Below are positions 1 to 7,110 of a DNA stretch of 64,000 nt, piece by piece. The stretch is from Chryseobacterium sp. c4a. Lineage in GTDB: Bacteria > Bacteroidota > Bacteroidia > Flavobacteriales > Weeksellaceae. Position 1 is the stretch's first letter. Every line of letters begins with the position of its first letter. The DNA lies in NCBI RefSeq assembly GCF_009900745.1, contig NZ_WXVU01000001.1, positions 186,001 through 250,000 of the forward strand, in the 5' to 3' direction. A model generated the notes under the pieces. It was given only the letters and a program-made list of their open reading frames with translations. It had not been told where the DNA came from and made no database searches. A program made the position numbers and the translations under genes.

Positions 1-207
1 GATAATAACTGTATTGGTTGTCATGCTGCTGGTAGCTTTAAGCCTTTAGCCACTTACGATCAGGTAAAAAATAATATAGACGGAATCTTAGACCGAATTC
101 AAAGAGCCAACGGAGACCAGGAAAAAATGCCTAAAGGAGGCTCATTATCTGCCACTCAGATCAACACCTTTATTAAGTGGAAAGCTGATGGATTAACCGA
201 AAACTAA
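1..207 (+). CDS. c-type cytochrome, C-terminal part (cut by window edge)
   Basis: The first 68 codons are an open frame that enters from the left edge and ends with TAA at 205-207. It reads DNNCIGCHAAGSF, so a CxxCH covalent heme-attachment motif lies a few residues into the visible part. A later KMPKGG segment could supply the axial Met of a His/Met class I cytochrome c. The N-terminus and any signal peptide are outside the window. The next gene starts 11 bp downstream on the same strand, so it is probably the first visible member of an operon with YceI, ankyrin and DOMON proteins. The heme-binding role follows from the motif. Its redox partner is unknown. Confidence 0.75.
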   Translation, partial: DNNCIGCHAAGSFKPLATYDQVKNNIDGILDRIQRANGDQEKMPKGGSLSATQINTFIKWKADGLTEN

Positions 208-218
208 AAATATTGGAT

Positions 219-761
219 ATGAAAAAACTAACATTACTCAGCGTATTTCTGCTATTTACCCATTATGTTTCAGCTCAGAAATACAGCTCTAAAACCGGTA
301 AATTAACATTTGAAGCATCAGTACCTATGTTTGATGATATTTATGCTCAAGATGATAATAATCTGGTTATTCTTAATGCTGATACCGGAGAGATGGCATC
401 TGTTTCTGTCGTTAAAAATTTCCATTTTAAGACCAAATTAATGGAAGAACATTTCAATGAAAGCTATGCGGAGTCTGCCAAATTCCCCAAAACTACCTTC
501 AAAGGGAAAATTGCAGGTTTTGATAAATCAAAATTGACTGCCAGCCCACAGAAATATACAATTCAGGGAACCTTGAACTTTCATGGAGTTGATAAAGCTA
601 TCACTTCAGCAGCTTCCCTCTATACAAAAGATGGTAAAATTTATATACAAGGAAGTTTTGTTGCAAAACCAGCAGATTATAAAGTAACCATCCCTAAAAT
701 GGTTACTAAAAAAATTGCTGAAAATGTAAATGTTGAATATAACTATATCCTGATAAAATGA
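219..761 (+). CDS. YceI family periplasmic lipid-binding protein
   Basis: The protein has 180 residues from the ATG at 219. A TTG six bases upstream is a less likely start because the ATG directly begins a signal peptide (MKKLTLLSVFLLFTHYVSA, then Q). The mature part has the YceI pattern: a phenylalanine-rich strand (KNFHFKTKLMEEHF), then a segment like SAKFPKTTFKGKI, and a closing beta-rich half. YceI proteins are lipocalin-like barrels that bind polyisoprenoids or quinone-like lipids in the periplasm. It lies between a cytochrome c and an ankyrin protein and overlaps the latter by 4 bp, so translational coupling is likely. A link to electron transfer is inferred from the neighbours only. 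Confidence 0.88.
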   Translation: MKKLTLLSVFLLFTHYVSAQKYSSKTGKLTFEASVPMFDDIYAQDDNNLVILNADTGEMASVSVVKNFHFKTKLMEEHFNESYAESAKFPKTTFKGKIAGFDKSKLTASPQKYTIQGTLNFHGVDKAITSAASLYTKDGKIYIQGSFVAKPADYKVTIPKMVTKKIAENVNVEYNYILIK

Positions 762-1282
762 GAAACCTGTTGATAACAATAAGCCTGTTTCTGGGATCAT
801 TGCTATTGGCTCAGGAAAAAGCAAAATCAATATTTGATATTGCCAGAAATGGTACCGTTTCTGAAGTAAAAGAACTGATGAAGCAAAATCCGGATATCAT
901 TAATCAAGCTAATGAAAACGGCTTCTCACCTCTTATTTTGGCTTGCTACAGAGGAAATGTAGAAGTCGCTGAATTTTTGATAGATCATGTAAAGGATGTA
1001 AACTATAAAAGCCGGGAAGGAACAGCATTGGCTGGTCTTTCAGTAAAATATAACAGAAAGCTGACAGAAGATTTATTAAAGAAAAATGCTGACCCTAATA
1101 TTGCAGATGATACAGGAGCTACACCGTTATTTTGGGCCGTAAAATTCGGGAATAAAGAACTCATTGAACTTCTGCTTAAATATAAAGCTGATAAATCAAT
1201 AAAAGATGCAATGGGAATGACTCCATTTGAATACGCTTTACAGACTAACAAGGAAGAAATTATTAATATCTTAAAAAAGTAA
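758..1282 (+). CDS. ankyrin repeat protein, exported
   Basis: The 174-residue protein has an N-terminal signal peptide (MRNLLITISLFLGSLLLAQ) followed by about four ankyrin repeats. Diagnostic pieces are NENGFSPLILACYRGNVEVA near residue 60, DDTGATPLFWAVKFGNKELI near 120 and GMTPFEYAL near 155. Ankyrin repeats mediate protein-protein contact, and a periplasmic location follows from the signal peptide. The start codon overlaps the YceI stop (ATGA), and the next gene begins one base after its TAA, so the block is one transcript. In some Gram-negatives periplasmic ankyrin proteins accompany catalase or oxidative-stress functions. Applying that here is inference. Confidence 0.85.
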   Translation: MRNLLITISLFLGSLLLAQEKAKSIFDIARNGTVSEVKELMKQNPDIINQANENGFSPLILACYRGNVEVAEFLIDHVKDVNYKSREGTALAGLSVKYNRKLTEDLLKKNADPNIADDTGATPLFWAVKFGNKELIELLLKYKADKSIKDAMGMTPFEYALQTNKEEIINILKK

Positions 1283-1283
1283 T

Positions 1284-2030
1284 ATGAAGAAAATTTTACT
1301 AACATTCAGTATAGTCCTTGCCAATTTTGCATGGGCTCAGTTTTCGTCAGGAACGGTAGCTCTTCCGGTTACTGGTATGACGGTAAAATTCGATACAACT
1401 CCTACAGGAGTAACTCTTACATTAACAGGGGATAGCAATTCTATGCTTGGAATTGGGTTTGGAACTACAGGAATGGCCTCAGGATCTGATGGGTTTATTT
1501 ATAATGCAACTGCAAACAGAGATTACACATTTATAGGGAAGACAATGCCTAATGCAGATGCTAGTCAGGATTGGACGGAAACATCCAATACAGTATCCGG
1601 AAGTACGAGAACTATTGTGGCAACAAGAAGCCTTTCCGGAGGAGCTGGTGATTTTGCAATTGCCAATGCAGCGGGAACAATCAATATCTTTTATGCCCGT
1701 AAAACCGGTACCACTTTAGGATATCATGATATAGGAAGAGACTATGCAACATTAACAATGGTATCCAGTACTTTATCAACAAATGAAGTTGCAGCAGCTG
1801 AAAAAAATAAGGGTTTTATTTATCCCAATCCAGCTAAGACAACTGTGAATTTCAAGAATGTTGATAAGATAAATTCCCTAGACATCTATGATGCAACAGG
1901 CAGAAAAGTGAAATCTGTAAAACCAGATGGAGAAAATATCAGTGTTGAAGACCTTAAACCGGGAACTTATTATTTTGAAATCAAATTAAAAGCCGGAACA
2001 ACATCGTATGAAAAGTTAATCAAAGAATAA
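1284..2030 (+). CDS. DOMON-like protein with T9SS type A sorting domain
   Basis: The 248-residue protein has three parts: a signal peptide (MKKILLTFSIVLANFAWAQ), a beta-rich domain to about residue 155, and a roughly 75-residue C-terminal T9SS type A sorting domain (IYPNPAKTTVNFKN ... GTYYFEIKL ... KLIKE). The middle domain resembles DOMON: an early Met in a GIGFG context (SMLGIGFGTTG) and a late His (LGYHDIGRD) sit where DOMON cytochromes hold their heme b ligands. DOMON domains bind heme or sugars. The T9SS tail implies surface display or secretion. It is the last gene of the operon and is followed by a clear terminator. The heme assignment is inferred, not proven. Confidence 0.72.
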   Translation: MKKILLTFSIVLANFAWAQFSSGTVALPVTGMTVKFDTTPTGVTLTLTGDSNSMLGIGFGTTGMASGSDGFIYNATANRDYTFIGKTMPNADASQDWTETSNTVSGSTRTIVATRSLSGGAGDFAIANAAGTINIFYARKTGTTLGYHDIGRDYATLTMVSSTLSTNEVAAAEKNKGFIYPNPAKTTVNFKNVDKINSLDIYDATGRKVKSVKPDGENISVEDLKPGTYYFEIKLKAGTTSYEKLIKE

Positions 2031-2055
2031 AAAAACACATCCAAATATTTTTGAT

Positions 2056-2090
2056 AATACCTCTGATTTGTCAGGGGTATTGTTTTTATT
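2056..2090 (+). terminator. Rho-independent terminator after the cytochrome/YceI/DOMON operon
   Basis: AATACCTCTGA (2056-2066) pairs with TCAGGGGTATT (2071-2081), with one G-T pair, and a T-rich run follows at 2083-2090. Confidence 0.8.
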
Positions 2091-2143
2091 GGGAGAAGAT
2101 ATGCTTGTATAAGCTTTATTCACGGGGATTGGGCGATTTTTCA

Positions 2144-2151
2144 TATATTTG
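2144..2151 (+). promoter_or_regulatory. Bacteroidota -7 promoter element (TATATTTG) for the GrpB gene
   Basis: TATATTTG matches the Bacteroidota -7 consensus TAnnTTTG exactly and ends 17 bases before the GrpB ATG. No convincing -33 TTG was found at standard spacing. Confidence 0.5.
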
Positions 2152-2168
2152 TGTAGCACGCAGATATC

Positions 2169-2771
2169 ATGAAAGTTACTTTTGAAAAATACAATCCTTC
2201 CTGGGAAAATCAGTTTGAATCCATTAAAAATGAACTGGAAGAAAATATAGGCTTTTTGAATCCACAAATAGAACATATCGGAAGTACCTCTGTGAAAGGA
2301 TTATCAGCAAAACCCATTATAGACATTATGATTGGTGTAAAAGATGAATCAGAATTAGATCAAATTCCGCCTTTGTTACAAGGGAAAAGCTATGTTTACT
2401 ATGAAAAATATAATGAAGATATGCCTTATCGTCGTTTTTTCATTAAGTTGATAAATGCGCCTCAACAACTAGGATTTCCGGAAATCATTCATCAGGATGA
2501 TGATATTCCTGATGAACTTCACAACCATACTCTTCGTATAACTCATATCCATACAATTCCTATTTCATCAGAGCATTGGACTCGCCACATTGCATTTCGG
2601 GATTATATTCGTACTCATCCTGAAGTAAGAGAAGAATACCAGCAGTTGAAAGAAAGACTCAGCACAATGGAGTGGGGGAATGGCAATGATTATAACGAAG
2701 GAAAAGATCCGTTTATAAAAAGAGAAGAGCAAAATGCCATTCGATGGTATTTGCATCATCAGACAACTTAA
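2169..2771 (+). CDS. GrpB family protein (nucleotidyltransferase fold)
   Basis: The 200-residue protein opens with the GrpB/UPF0157 pattern: KYNPSWENQFESIKNEL, then IEHIGSTSVKGLSAKPIIDI near residues 36-55. This GSTSVxGLxAKPIIDI block is the nucleotidyltransferase-like core. The C-terminal half carries conserved RITHIH and LSTMEW segments. The family is linked to minimal nucleotidyltransferases and in some bacteria to CoaE-like fusions. A specific substrate is not known. It has its own -7 element upstream and is followed after 11 bp by the deaminase gene, probably in the same transcript. Confidence 0.88.
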   Translation: MKVTFEKYNPSWENQFESIKNELEENIGFLNPQIEHIGSTSVKGLSAKPIIDIMIGVKDESELDQIPPLLQGKSYVYYEKYNEDMPYRRFFIKLINAPQQLGFPEIIHQDDDIPDELHNHTLRITHIHTIPISSEHWTRHIAFRDYIRTHPEVREEYQQLKERLSTMEWGNGNDYNEGKDPFIKREEQNAIRWYLHHQTT

Positions 2772-2782
2772 TATTTTACCTA

Positions 2783-3178
2783 ATGAGAAAGGATTTGAAG
2801 GAAATAGCGACCCAGTTTGCAAAATCCAAAACACTGAATGATTTTATAGAATATGGAGGTGTTGCCGCAGCTATTGAAACTATTGATGGAAATGTCTATA
2901 CCGGAATCAGTATTGATACAGCATGTTCTATGGGATTTTGTGCTGAACATAGTGCGGTAGCAGAAATGCTAAAGAATGGAGAATATCATATCAAGGCAGT
3001 AGTCGCAGTAGGCAATGATGGAAATGCAGTGCCACCTTGCGGACGCTGCAGAGAATTGATGAGCCAGCTATCCAAAGAAAACCTTAATGCAAGCATAGAA
3101 GTGAAAAATGGAGTTTTTGTGACTTTGAAAGAATTAATGCCTTATGACTGGAAAGAAGATCTTGACAGAGAGTGGTAG
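2783..3178 (+). CDS. cytidine deaminase-like zinc enzyme
   Basis: From the ATG at 2783 the protein has 131 residues, close to the homotetrameric cytidine deaminase size. An in-frame ATG at 2744 would overlap GrpB and add 13 residues without family resemblance, so I rejected it. The zinc site is complete: FCAEHSAVAEM supplies Cys and the catalytic Glu, and PPCGRCRELM supplies the PCxxC pair. The family hydrolyses cytidine or related aminopyrimidines in nucleoside salvage. The sequence is divergent enough that a blasticidin- or other nucleoside-deaminase specificity cannot be excluded. Confidence 0.82.
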   Translation: MRKDLKEIATQFAKSKTLNDFIEYGGVAAAIETIDGNVYTGISIDTACSMGFCAEHSAVAEMLKNGEYHIKAVVAVGNDGNAVPPCGRCRELMSQLSKENLNASIEVKNGVFVTLKELMPYDWKEDLDREW

Positions 3179-3208
3179 AAATAAAAAATAATAAAATAAA
3201 AAAGAATC

Positions 3209-4045
3209 ATGGAGTTTAAAACCTTAGCCAATATTGACATAGAAGAACTGTTATTCGTATTTAATTTATCTTTTTCCGATTATATTGTTCCTTTTCACCT
3301 AACTAAAGAAGTGCTTATTGCTAAAATTGCTGCTGAAAAATTAGACCTGAATATTTCAGTAGGAGCTTTTGAGGACGGTAAATTAATAAGCTTCATTCTT
3401 CAGTCGGAAAAACAGGAAGATGGTCAGAAGGTTATTTACAACGGTGGAACAGGAGTTGTGCCTGATAGCAGAGGAAAAGGATTGGTAAGAAAAATGTATG
3501 ATTTTATTATTCCTGTTTTAAAAGAAAGAAAAGCTGATGTATTGCTGCTGGAAGTTATTGAAGGAAATGCAGGAGCTATCAGAGCTTATGAAAATCTAGG
3601 CTTTAACGTGGTTAGAAAATTACTTTGTTTTAAAGGAACTATCAATTCAGGGATAGGGAATTCTGAAATTTCTATACAAGAAATAACAGATTTTCAGTGG
3701 GAGAAACTCCGTTCTTTCTGGGATATTGAGCCTTCATGGCAGGGATCTGTTTTTGTATTACATCCTATGCCGGAGAGCTACAAGACTTATGGTGCTTATT
3801 CTGGTGAAAATCTGATGGGATATATCGTTTACAATCCGGAAGCAAGAAAGGTGCTTCAGATAGCGGTGCATAAAGACTACAGAAATCAGGGAATAGGAGC
3901 CCGACTTTTTACAGCTATTGCTGATGGACAGCCTATTGCGATTAATAATGTGGATGATAAGTCTAAAGAAACAGAGGGATTTCTTGATAAAAAAATAGGA
4001 CTTCAGAATTGGTTGTCACAATTTGAAATGAAACGCAGTATTTAA
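3209..4045 (+). CDS. GNAT family N-acetyltransferase with two GNAT-like halves
   Basis: The 278-residue protein contains two acetyltransferase-like regions. The N-terminal one has the acetyl-CoA loop VVPDSRGKGLVRKMYDF near residues 92-108 and the NAGAIRAYENLGFNVVRK motif near 125-145. The C-terminal one has AVHKDYRNQGIGARLFTAI near 228-246, again with the R/QxxGxG/A pyrophosphate-binding pattern. GNAT enzymes transfer acetyl groups from acetyl-CoA to amines; the acceptor here is unknown. It is preceded by an A-rich leader and stands about 30 bp after the deaminase, so it may be co-transcribed. Confidence 0.85.
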   Translation: MEFKTLANIDIEELLFVFNLSFSDYIVPFHLTKEVLIAKIAAEKLDLNISVGAFEDGKLISFILQSEKQEDGQKVIYNGGTGVVPDSRGKGLVRKMYDFIIPVLKERKADVLLLEVIEGNAGAIRAYENLGFNVVRKLLCFKGTINSGIGNSEISIQEITDFQWEKLRSFWDIEPSWQGSVFVLHPMPESYKTYGAYSGENLMGYIVYNPEARKVLQIAVHKDYRNQGIGARLFTAIADGQPIAINNVDDKSKETEGFLDKKIGLQNWLSQFEMKRSI

Positions 4046-4113
4046 TACATTAAAAATAAAAGGTTTTAATATACTTTTAACCTCTTAAACTTTTCAGGGA
4101 GCAGTAGAGAATG

Positions 4114-4121
4114 TAACTTTG
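4114..4121 (+). promoter_or_regulatory. -7 promoter element (TAACTTTG) for the phosphodiesterase gene
   Basis: TAACTTTG matches TAnnTTTG and ends 17 bases before the ATG at 4139. A -33 partner is not clear, so this rests on one element and its position. Confidence 0.45.
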
Positions 4122-4138
4122 CCGAAAATTCTAAAATA

Positions 4139-5428
4139 ATGAAGCGAGGAATACATTTTTTACTGCTTTTTATCTCTTTGACAGTTTTTGCTCAACAAGC
4201 AACTACAGACACGACTCAAGTAATTGTACAAGGCCGCCAGAATAGCATTGAAGCACAGTCAAAACCTTATGTTATTATGATTTCTACAGACGGTTTTCGA
4301 TATGATTATGCTAAAAAATATAATGCTGAAAATCTGCTGAAGCTTTCCAATAGCGGAGTAAGAGCTGAAGCTATGATTCCCAGCTACCCAAGTATAACTT
4401 TCCCTAATCATTGGAGTCTTATCACCGGACTGTATCCAGCTCATCATGGTTTAATTGATAACTTTTTCTACGATTACAAGAGAAAAGAAACGTATGCAAT
4501 GAGCAATAAAAAAAATGCAGAAGACGGAAGTTGGTACGGAGGAACTCCACTTTGGGGATTAGCCGAAAAACAAGGAGTTGTATCAGCCTCTTTGATGTGG
4601 GTAGGTTCTGCCAGCGATGCGGGAGGAATGAGACCTACTTATTATTATCCTTATCATGAAAAGTTTACTCCATCTGAAAAAGTAGAAAAAGTAATAAACT
4701 GGCTGAAATTGCCGGAAGATAAAAGACCTCATTTCATTTCATTGTATTTTCCGGAAGTAGATGGAAGCGGGCATCATTTTGGCCCAGATACCAAAGAAAC
4801 AGAAGCTGCCGTTCACCTGATTGATCAGGCAATAGGAGATCTTGTTCAGAAAGTGAATAATTTAGGATTGAAAAATGTCAATTTTGTTTTTGTTTCCGAT
4901 CACGGAATGATTAAAGTAGATGGGGGAACTCCATTAGAAATTCCAGCTCTTCTTTTTGATAAAAACAGATTCGATTTTTACAACTCTCAGACCCTTCTAA
5001 GGGTATTTGTTAAAAATCCGGATGAGGTAAAAACGGTGTACAAAAAATTAAAAGCACACCAAACCGATGATTACGAAGTTTATTTGGATAAAAAATTACC
5101 TAAATACCTGCACTTTGCGACAAGAGATGATCAATACAACAGAATAGGGCAAATTCTTTTGCTTCCAAAAGCTCCGAAAATATTTTTGGAAAAAGGGAAA
5201 AAAACATCAGTAGGAAAACATGGTTACAATCCAAGAGTGGTTCCTGAAATGAAAGCAACCTTCTATGCATGGGGGCCGGAATTCAAAAATAATATGGAGA
5301 TTGGTGAATTTGCCAATATCAATGTTTATCCTTTGGTAGCTGAGGTTTTAGGATTGAAAATTGATCAGCCTATTGATGGGAAAATAAAAGTTTTAGGAAA
5401 AATATTAAAAGATAAAAATCAAAAATAA
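4139..5428 (+). CDS. ectonucleotide pyrophosphatase/phosphodiesterase (alkaline phosphatase superfamily)
   Basis: The 429-residue protein begins with a signal peptide (MKRGIHFLLLFISLTVFAQ) and is then nearly all catalytic domain. Metal and nucleophile residues of the NPP family are visible: Asp51 in STDGFRYDY, the Thr nucleophile near 87 in ITFPNHWSL, Asp208 and His212 in EVDGSGHHFGP, Asp254-His255 in VSDHGM, and a late His in GKHGYN. NPP enzymes hydrolyse nucleotide pyrophosphate or phosphodiester bonds, and this one should act in the periplasm. It is a single gene with its own -7 element and a strong terminator. Confidence 0.9.
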   Translation: MKRGIHFLLLFISLTVFAQQATTDTTQVIVQGRQNSIEAQSKPYVIMISTDGFRYDYAKKYNAENLLKLSNSGVRAEAMIPSYPSITFPNHWSLITGLYPAHHGLIDNFFYDYKRKETYAMSNKKNAEDGSWYGGTPLWGLAEKQGVVSASLMWVGSASDAGGMRPTYYYPYHEKFTPSEKVEKVINWLKLPEDKRPHFISLYFPEVDGSGHHFGPDTKETEAAVHLIDQAIGDLVQKVNNLGLKNVNFVFVSDHGMIKVDGGTPLEIPALLFDKNRFDFYNSQTLLRVFVKNPDEVKTVYKKLKAHQTDDYEVYLDKKLPKYLHFATRDDQYNRIGQILLLPKAPKIFLEKGKKTSVGKHGYNPRVVPEMKATFYAWGPEFKNNMEIGEFANINVYPLVAEVLGLKIDQPIDGKIKVLGKILKDKNQK

Positions 5429-5481
5429 ACGGTGATAAGAACAAAGCTTTAACAATTATCTCCAGAAATAATTATTTTAAT

Positions 5482-5522
5482 ACAATCGCAATATGCCTAA
5501 TGGTGTATTGCGATTGTTTTTT
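5482..5522 (+). terminator. Rho-independent terminator after the phosphodiesterase gene
   Basis: A perfect 12-bp stem, ACAATCGCAATA (5482-5493) with TATTGCGATTGT (5506-5517), is followed by a T run. Confidence 0.88.
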
Positions 5523-5577
5523 ATAAGGTTTGTATATTTGTAATTAGCTTCAAAATTCAACTTCTACAGCCTTTATC

Positions 5578-6456
5578 CTAAAACTGAGATGCAAATTCTT
5601 TAGCGAAATCCTCCAGTTTAATATTTCCGGTAACAGGAGAACCGTGTTCAATAAAATCTTTTTGTACCGTTCCTGTTTTCATTCCCAGTCCCATTTCAAC
5701 ATAAAGTTCGGCCATATCCTGTGGCAAACCTGCCTGTAACATACCGTTTAAAGAATCTTCATCAGAGAATTCTACCCAAGGGAGCGCTGGTTTTTCAATA
5801 GCAGTACCTAATGCTTTGGCAAAATCAGAGGCTTTTCGAGAATCACTCACAATATATCTGATAGAATTACCTGTATCATTTTTTACTAGTTCCTCTGCAG
5901 CTGCTTTAGCGATGTCTGACGGATGTACTACGGGGATTTCTGTACTTTCAGGATAATTTCCACCAATAATTCCTGCATTTTTAATCAATGCAATGTCATT
6001 GAAGAAGTTCGTGTAAAAATATCCTGCTCTTAAAAATGTAAATGAAGTATTTTCAACTTCACTATAAAGTTTTTCAATATAATGAAGCCCTTTGATAGGT
6101 CCATTTTCTACTGGAGATGCTGCTCCTACGCTGCTCAGCATTACTGCTCTTTTGACTCCGGTATTCTTTAATGCTTCTGCATAATTCTTTCCTGCATTGA
6201 TGGTATTCTGAACAATATTGTCAGCACTAATGGCAGGTGGTGTCATAACAAATACAGCATCAGCTCCATTAAATGTCTGAGTTAAGAAATCAACATCTGT
6301 GATTGATCCGATAGCAGGTTTTGCTCCTAAAAATTCAATATCGTGCTTTCTTTCTTCGTTGCTGCTGATAACAACGATACCATGTCCTTGCTCTACCAAT
6401 TGCTTTGTTAGAGGTTTAGCAACATTTCCTAGTGATCCTGTGATGATAATTTTCAT
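5578..6456 (-). CDS. NmrA/SDR family NAD(P)-binding reductase-like protein
   Basis: The 292-residue protein starts with a Rossmann strand-loop-helix (IITGSLGNVAKPLTKQLVEQ), a variant of the GxxGxxG dinucleotide loop. The rest follows the NmrA/atypical-SDR layout: AVFVMTPP near 70, VKRAVMLSSVGA near 106, the FTFLRAGYFYTNFF segment near 140 and a C-terminal substrate lobe. The family includes quinone/NAD(P)H-dependent reductases and redox-sensing regulators. It is transcribed divergently from an HxlR regulator, and HxlR regulators often control an adjacent redox or electrophile-response gene, so it is the likely target. Substrate is unknown. Confidence 0.83.
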   Translation of the reverse strand: MKIIITGSLGNVAKPLTKQLVEQGHGIVVISSNEERKHDIEFLGAKPAIGSITDVDFLTQTFNGADAVFVMTPPAISADNIVQNTINAGKNYAEALKNTGVKRAVMLSSVGAASPVENGPIKGLHYIEKLYSEVENTSFTFLRAGYFYTNFFNDIALIKNAGIIGGNYPESTEIPVVHPSDIAKAAAEELVKNDTGNSIRYIVSDSRKASDFAKALGTAIEKPALPWVEFSDEDSLNGMLQAGLPQDMAELYVEMGLGMKTGTVQKDFIEHGSPVTGNIKLEDFAKEFASQF

Positions 6457-6559
6457 AGGTAAATATTTTATTGTTTTTTAATAATCATTTGTAATCGCTG
6501 GATATTGATTGATTTTTATCAATTGATCAAATGGTTGCGATTTCATAGGTAAATATTTT
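6451..6559. repeat. 19-bp direct repeat around two ATG codons upstream of the NmrA gene
   Basis: TTTCATAGGTAAATATTTT occurs at 6451-6469 and again at 6541-6559, exactly 90 bp apart. On the minus strand each copy is an A-rich leader followed by ATGAAA. The first copy is the real start of the NmrA-type gene; the second opens a 22-codon ORF. Confidence 0.85.
6478..6546 (-). CDS. possible 22-residue leader peptide upstream of the NmrA gene
   Basis: The minus strand encodes MKSQPFDQLIKINQYPAITN plus DY and a TAA, starting at 6546. Its translation-start context (AAATATTTACCTATGAAA) duplicates that of the reductase gene 21 bp downstream. It may be a translated leader or a by-product of a small segmental duplication. 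It has no recognisable domain. Confidence that it is a functional gene is low, but the duplicated start context is exact. Confidence 0.3.
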   Translation of the reverse strand: MKSQPFDQLIKINQYPAITNDY

Positions 6560-6579
6560 TTTATTTCCTGATACAAAGT

Positions 6580-6608
6580 TATATTTGTACTTACTTTTAT
6601 ACAAGTAC
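6580..6608 (+). promoter_or_regulatory. HxlR promoter (-7 TATATTTG) with overlapping dyad operator
   Basis: TATATTTG at 6580-6587 matches the Bacteroidota -7 consensus. Starting at its last base is a perfect dyad, GTACTT-N10-AAGTAC (6587-6608); GTACTTAC also recurs directly at 6605-6612. The layout resembles HxlR-family operators, where a winged-helix dimer sits across the transcription start. Autoregulation plus control of the divergent reductase is inferred. Confidence 0.6.
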
Positions 6609-6630
6609 TTACCCTAAAGTATGTATTACT

Positions 6631-7059
6631 ATGGCAGCAATTAAAGAAAGTTCCACCATTCAGGAAAACAAAAAAACAGTACAGGATTGCCCTGTAATGT
6701 ATGTAATGGAGAGAATTGGCGGTTTCTGGAAACCCATTATCCTGTTCAATCTTTCCACAGGGGAGAAAAGATATAGTGAACTGAAGAAAGCAATTCCTGC
6801 AGTAACAGAAAAAATGCTGATTCAGCATCTGAAACAATTGGAAGCAGATGGTTTGATCATAAGAACTGCAAAACCTGTAGTACCCCCTCATGTGACTTAT
6901 ACCTTGAGTGATGCTGGCAATGAGCTAGCTCCGGTTATTGATGCCATGGCAGCATGGGCTTTTCAGGACATGGAAAGGAATGATCATCAATGTGCTGAAG
7001 GAAGCAGATATAGAATTGATAAAGATCAGAACCTCTTTAGCAATAACCTTAAAAAATAA
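6631..7059 (+). CDS. HxlR family winged-helix transcriptional regulator
   Basis: The 142-residue protein has the HxlR core: DCPVMYVMERIGGFWKPIILFNL near residues 20-42 and RYSELKKAIPAVTEKMLIQHLKQLEADGLI near 51-80, followed by the wing (VPPHVTYTLSDAGNEL). The single conserved Cys just before the first helix (DCPV) is the position used for thiol-based sensing in family members such as YodB and HypR. It is transcribed divergently from the NmrA-type gene, and a dyad operator lies between them. A role in electrophile or quinone stress is inferred. It ends directly at a perfect palindromic terminator. Confidence 0.9.
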   Translation: MAAIKESSTIQENKKTVQDCPVMYVMERIGGFWKPIILFNLSTGEKRYSELKKAIPAVTEKMLIQHLKQLEADGLIIRTAKPVVPPHVTYTLSDAGNELAPVIDAMAAWAFQDMERNDHQCAEGSRYRIDKDQNLFSNNLKK

Positions 7060-7060
7060 A

Positions 7061-7090
7061 AAAGAGCGTATTCAATTGAATACGCTCTTT
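7061..7090. terminator. bidirectional terminator between hxlR-type and alcohol dehydrogenase genes
   Basis: A perfect 15-bp inverted repeat with no spacer, AAAGAGCGTATTCAA / TTGAATACGCTCTTT, with A runs on one side and T runs on the other. It serves the converging genes on both strands. Confidence 0.9.
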
Positions 7091-7110
7091 TTACTATATC
7101 TAACAAAAAA

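Noticed and set aside
2744..2782. upstream ATG start for the cytidine deaminase-like gene
   Set aside because: It would overlap GrpB by 28 bp and adds residues without family similarity.
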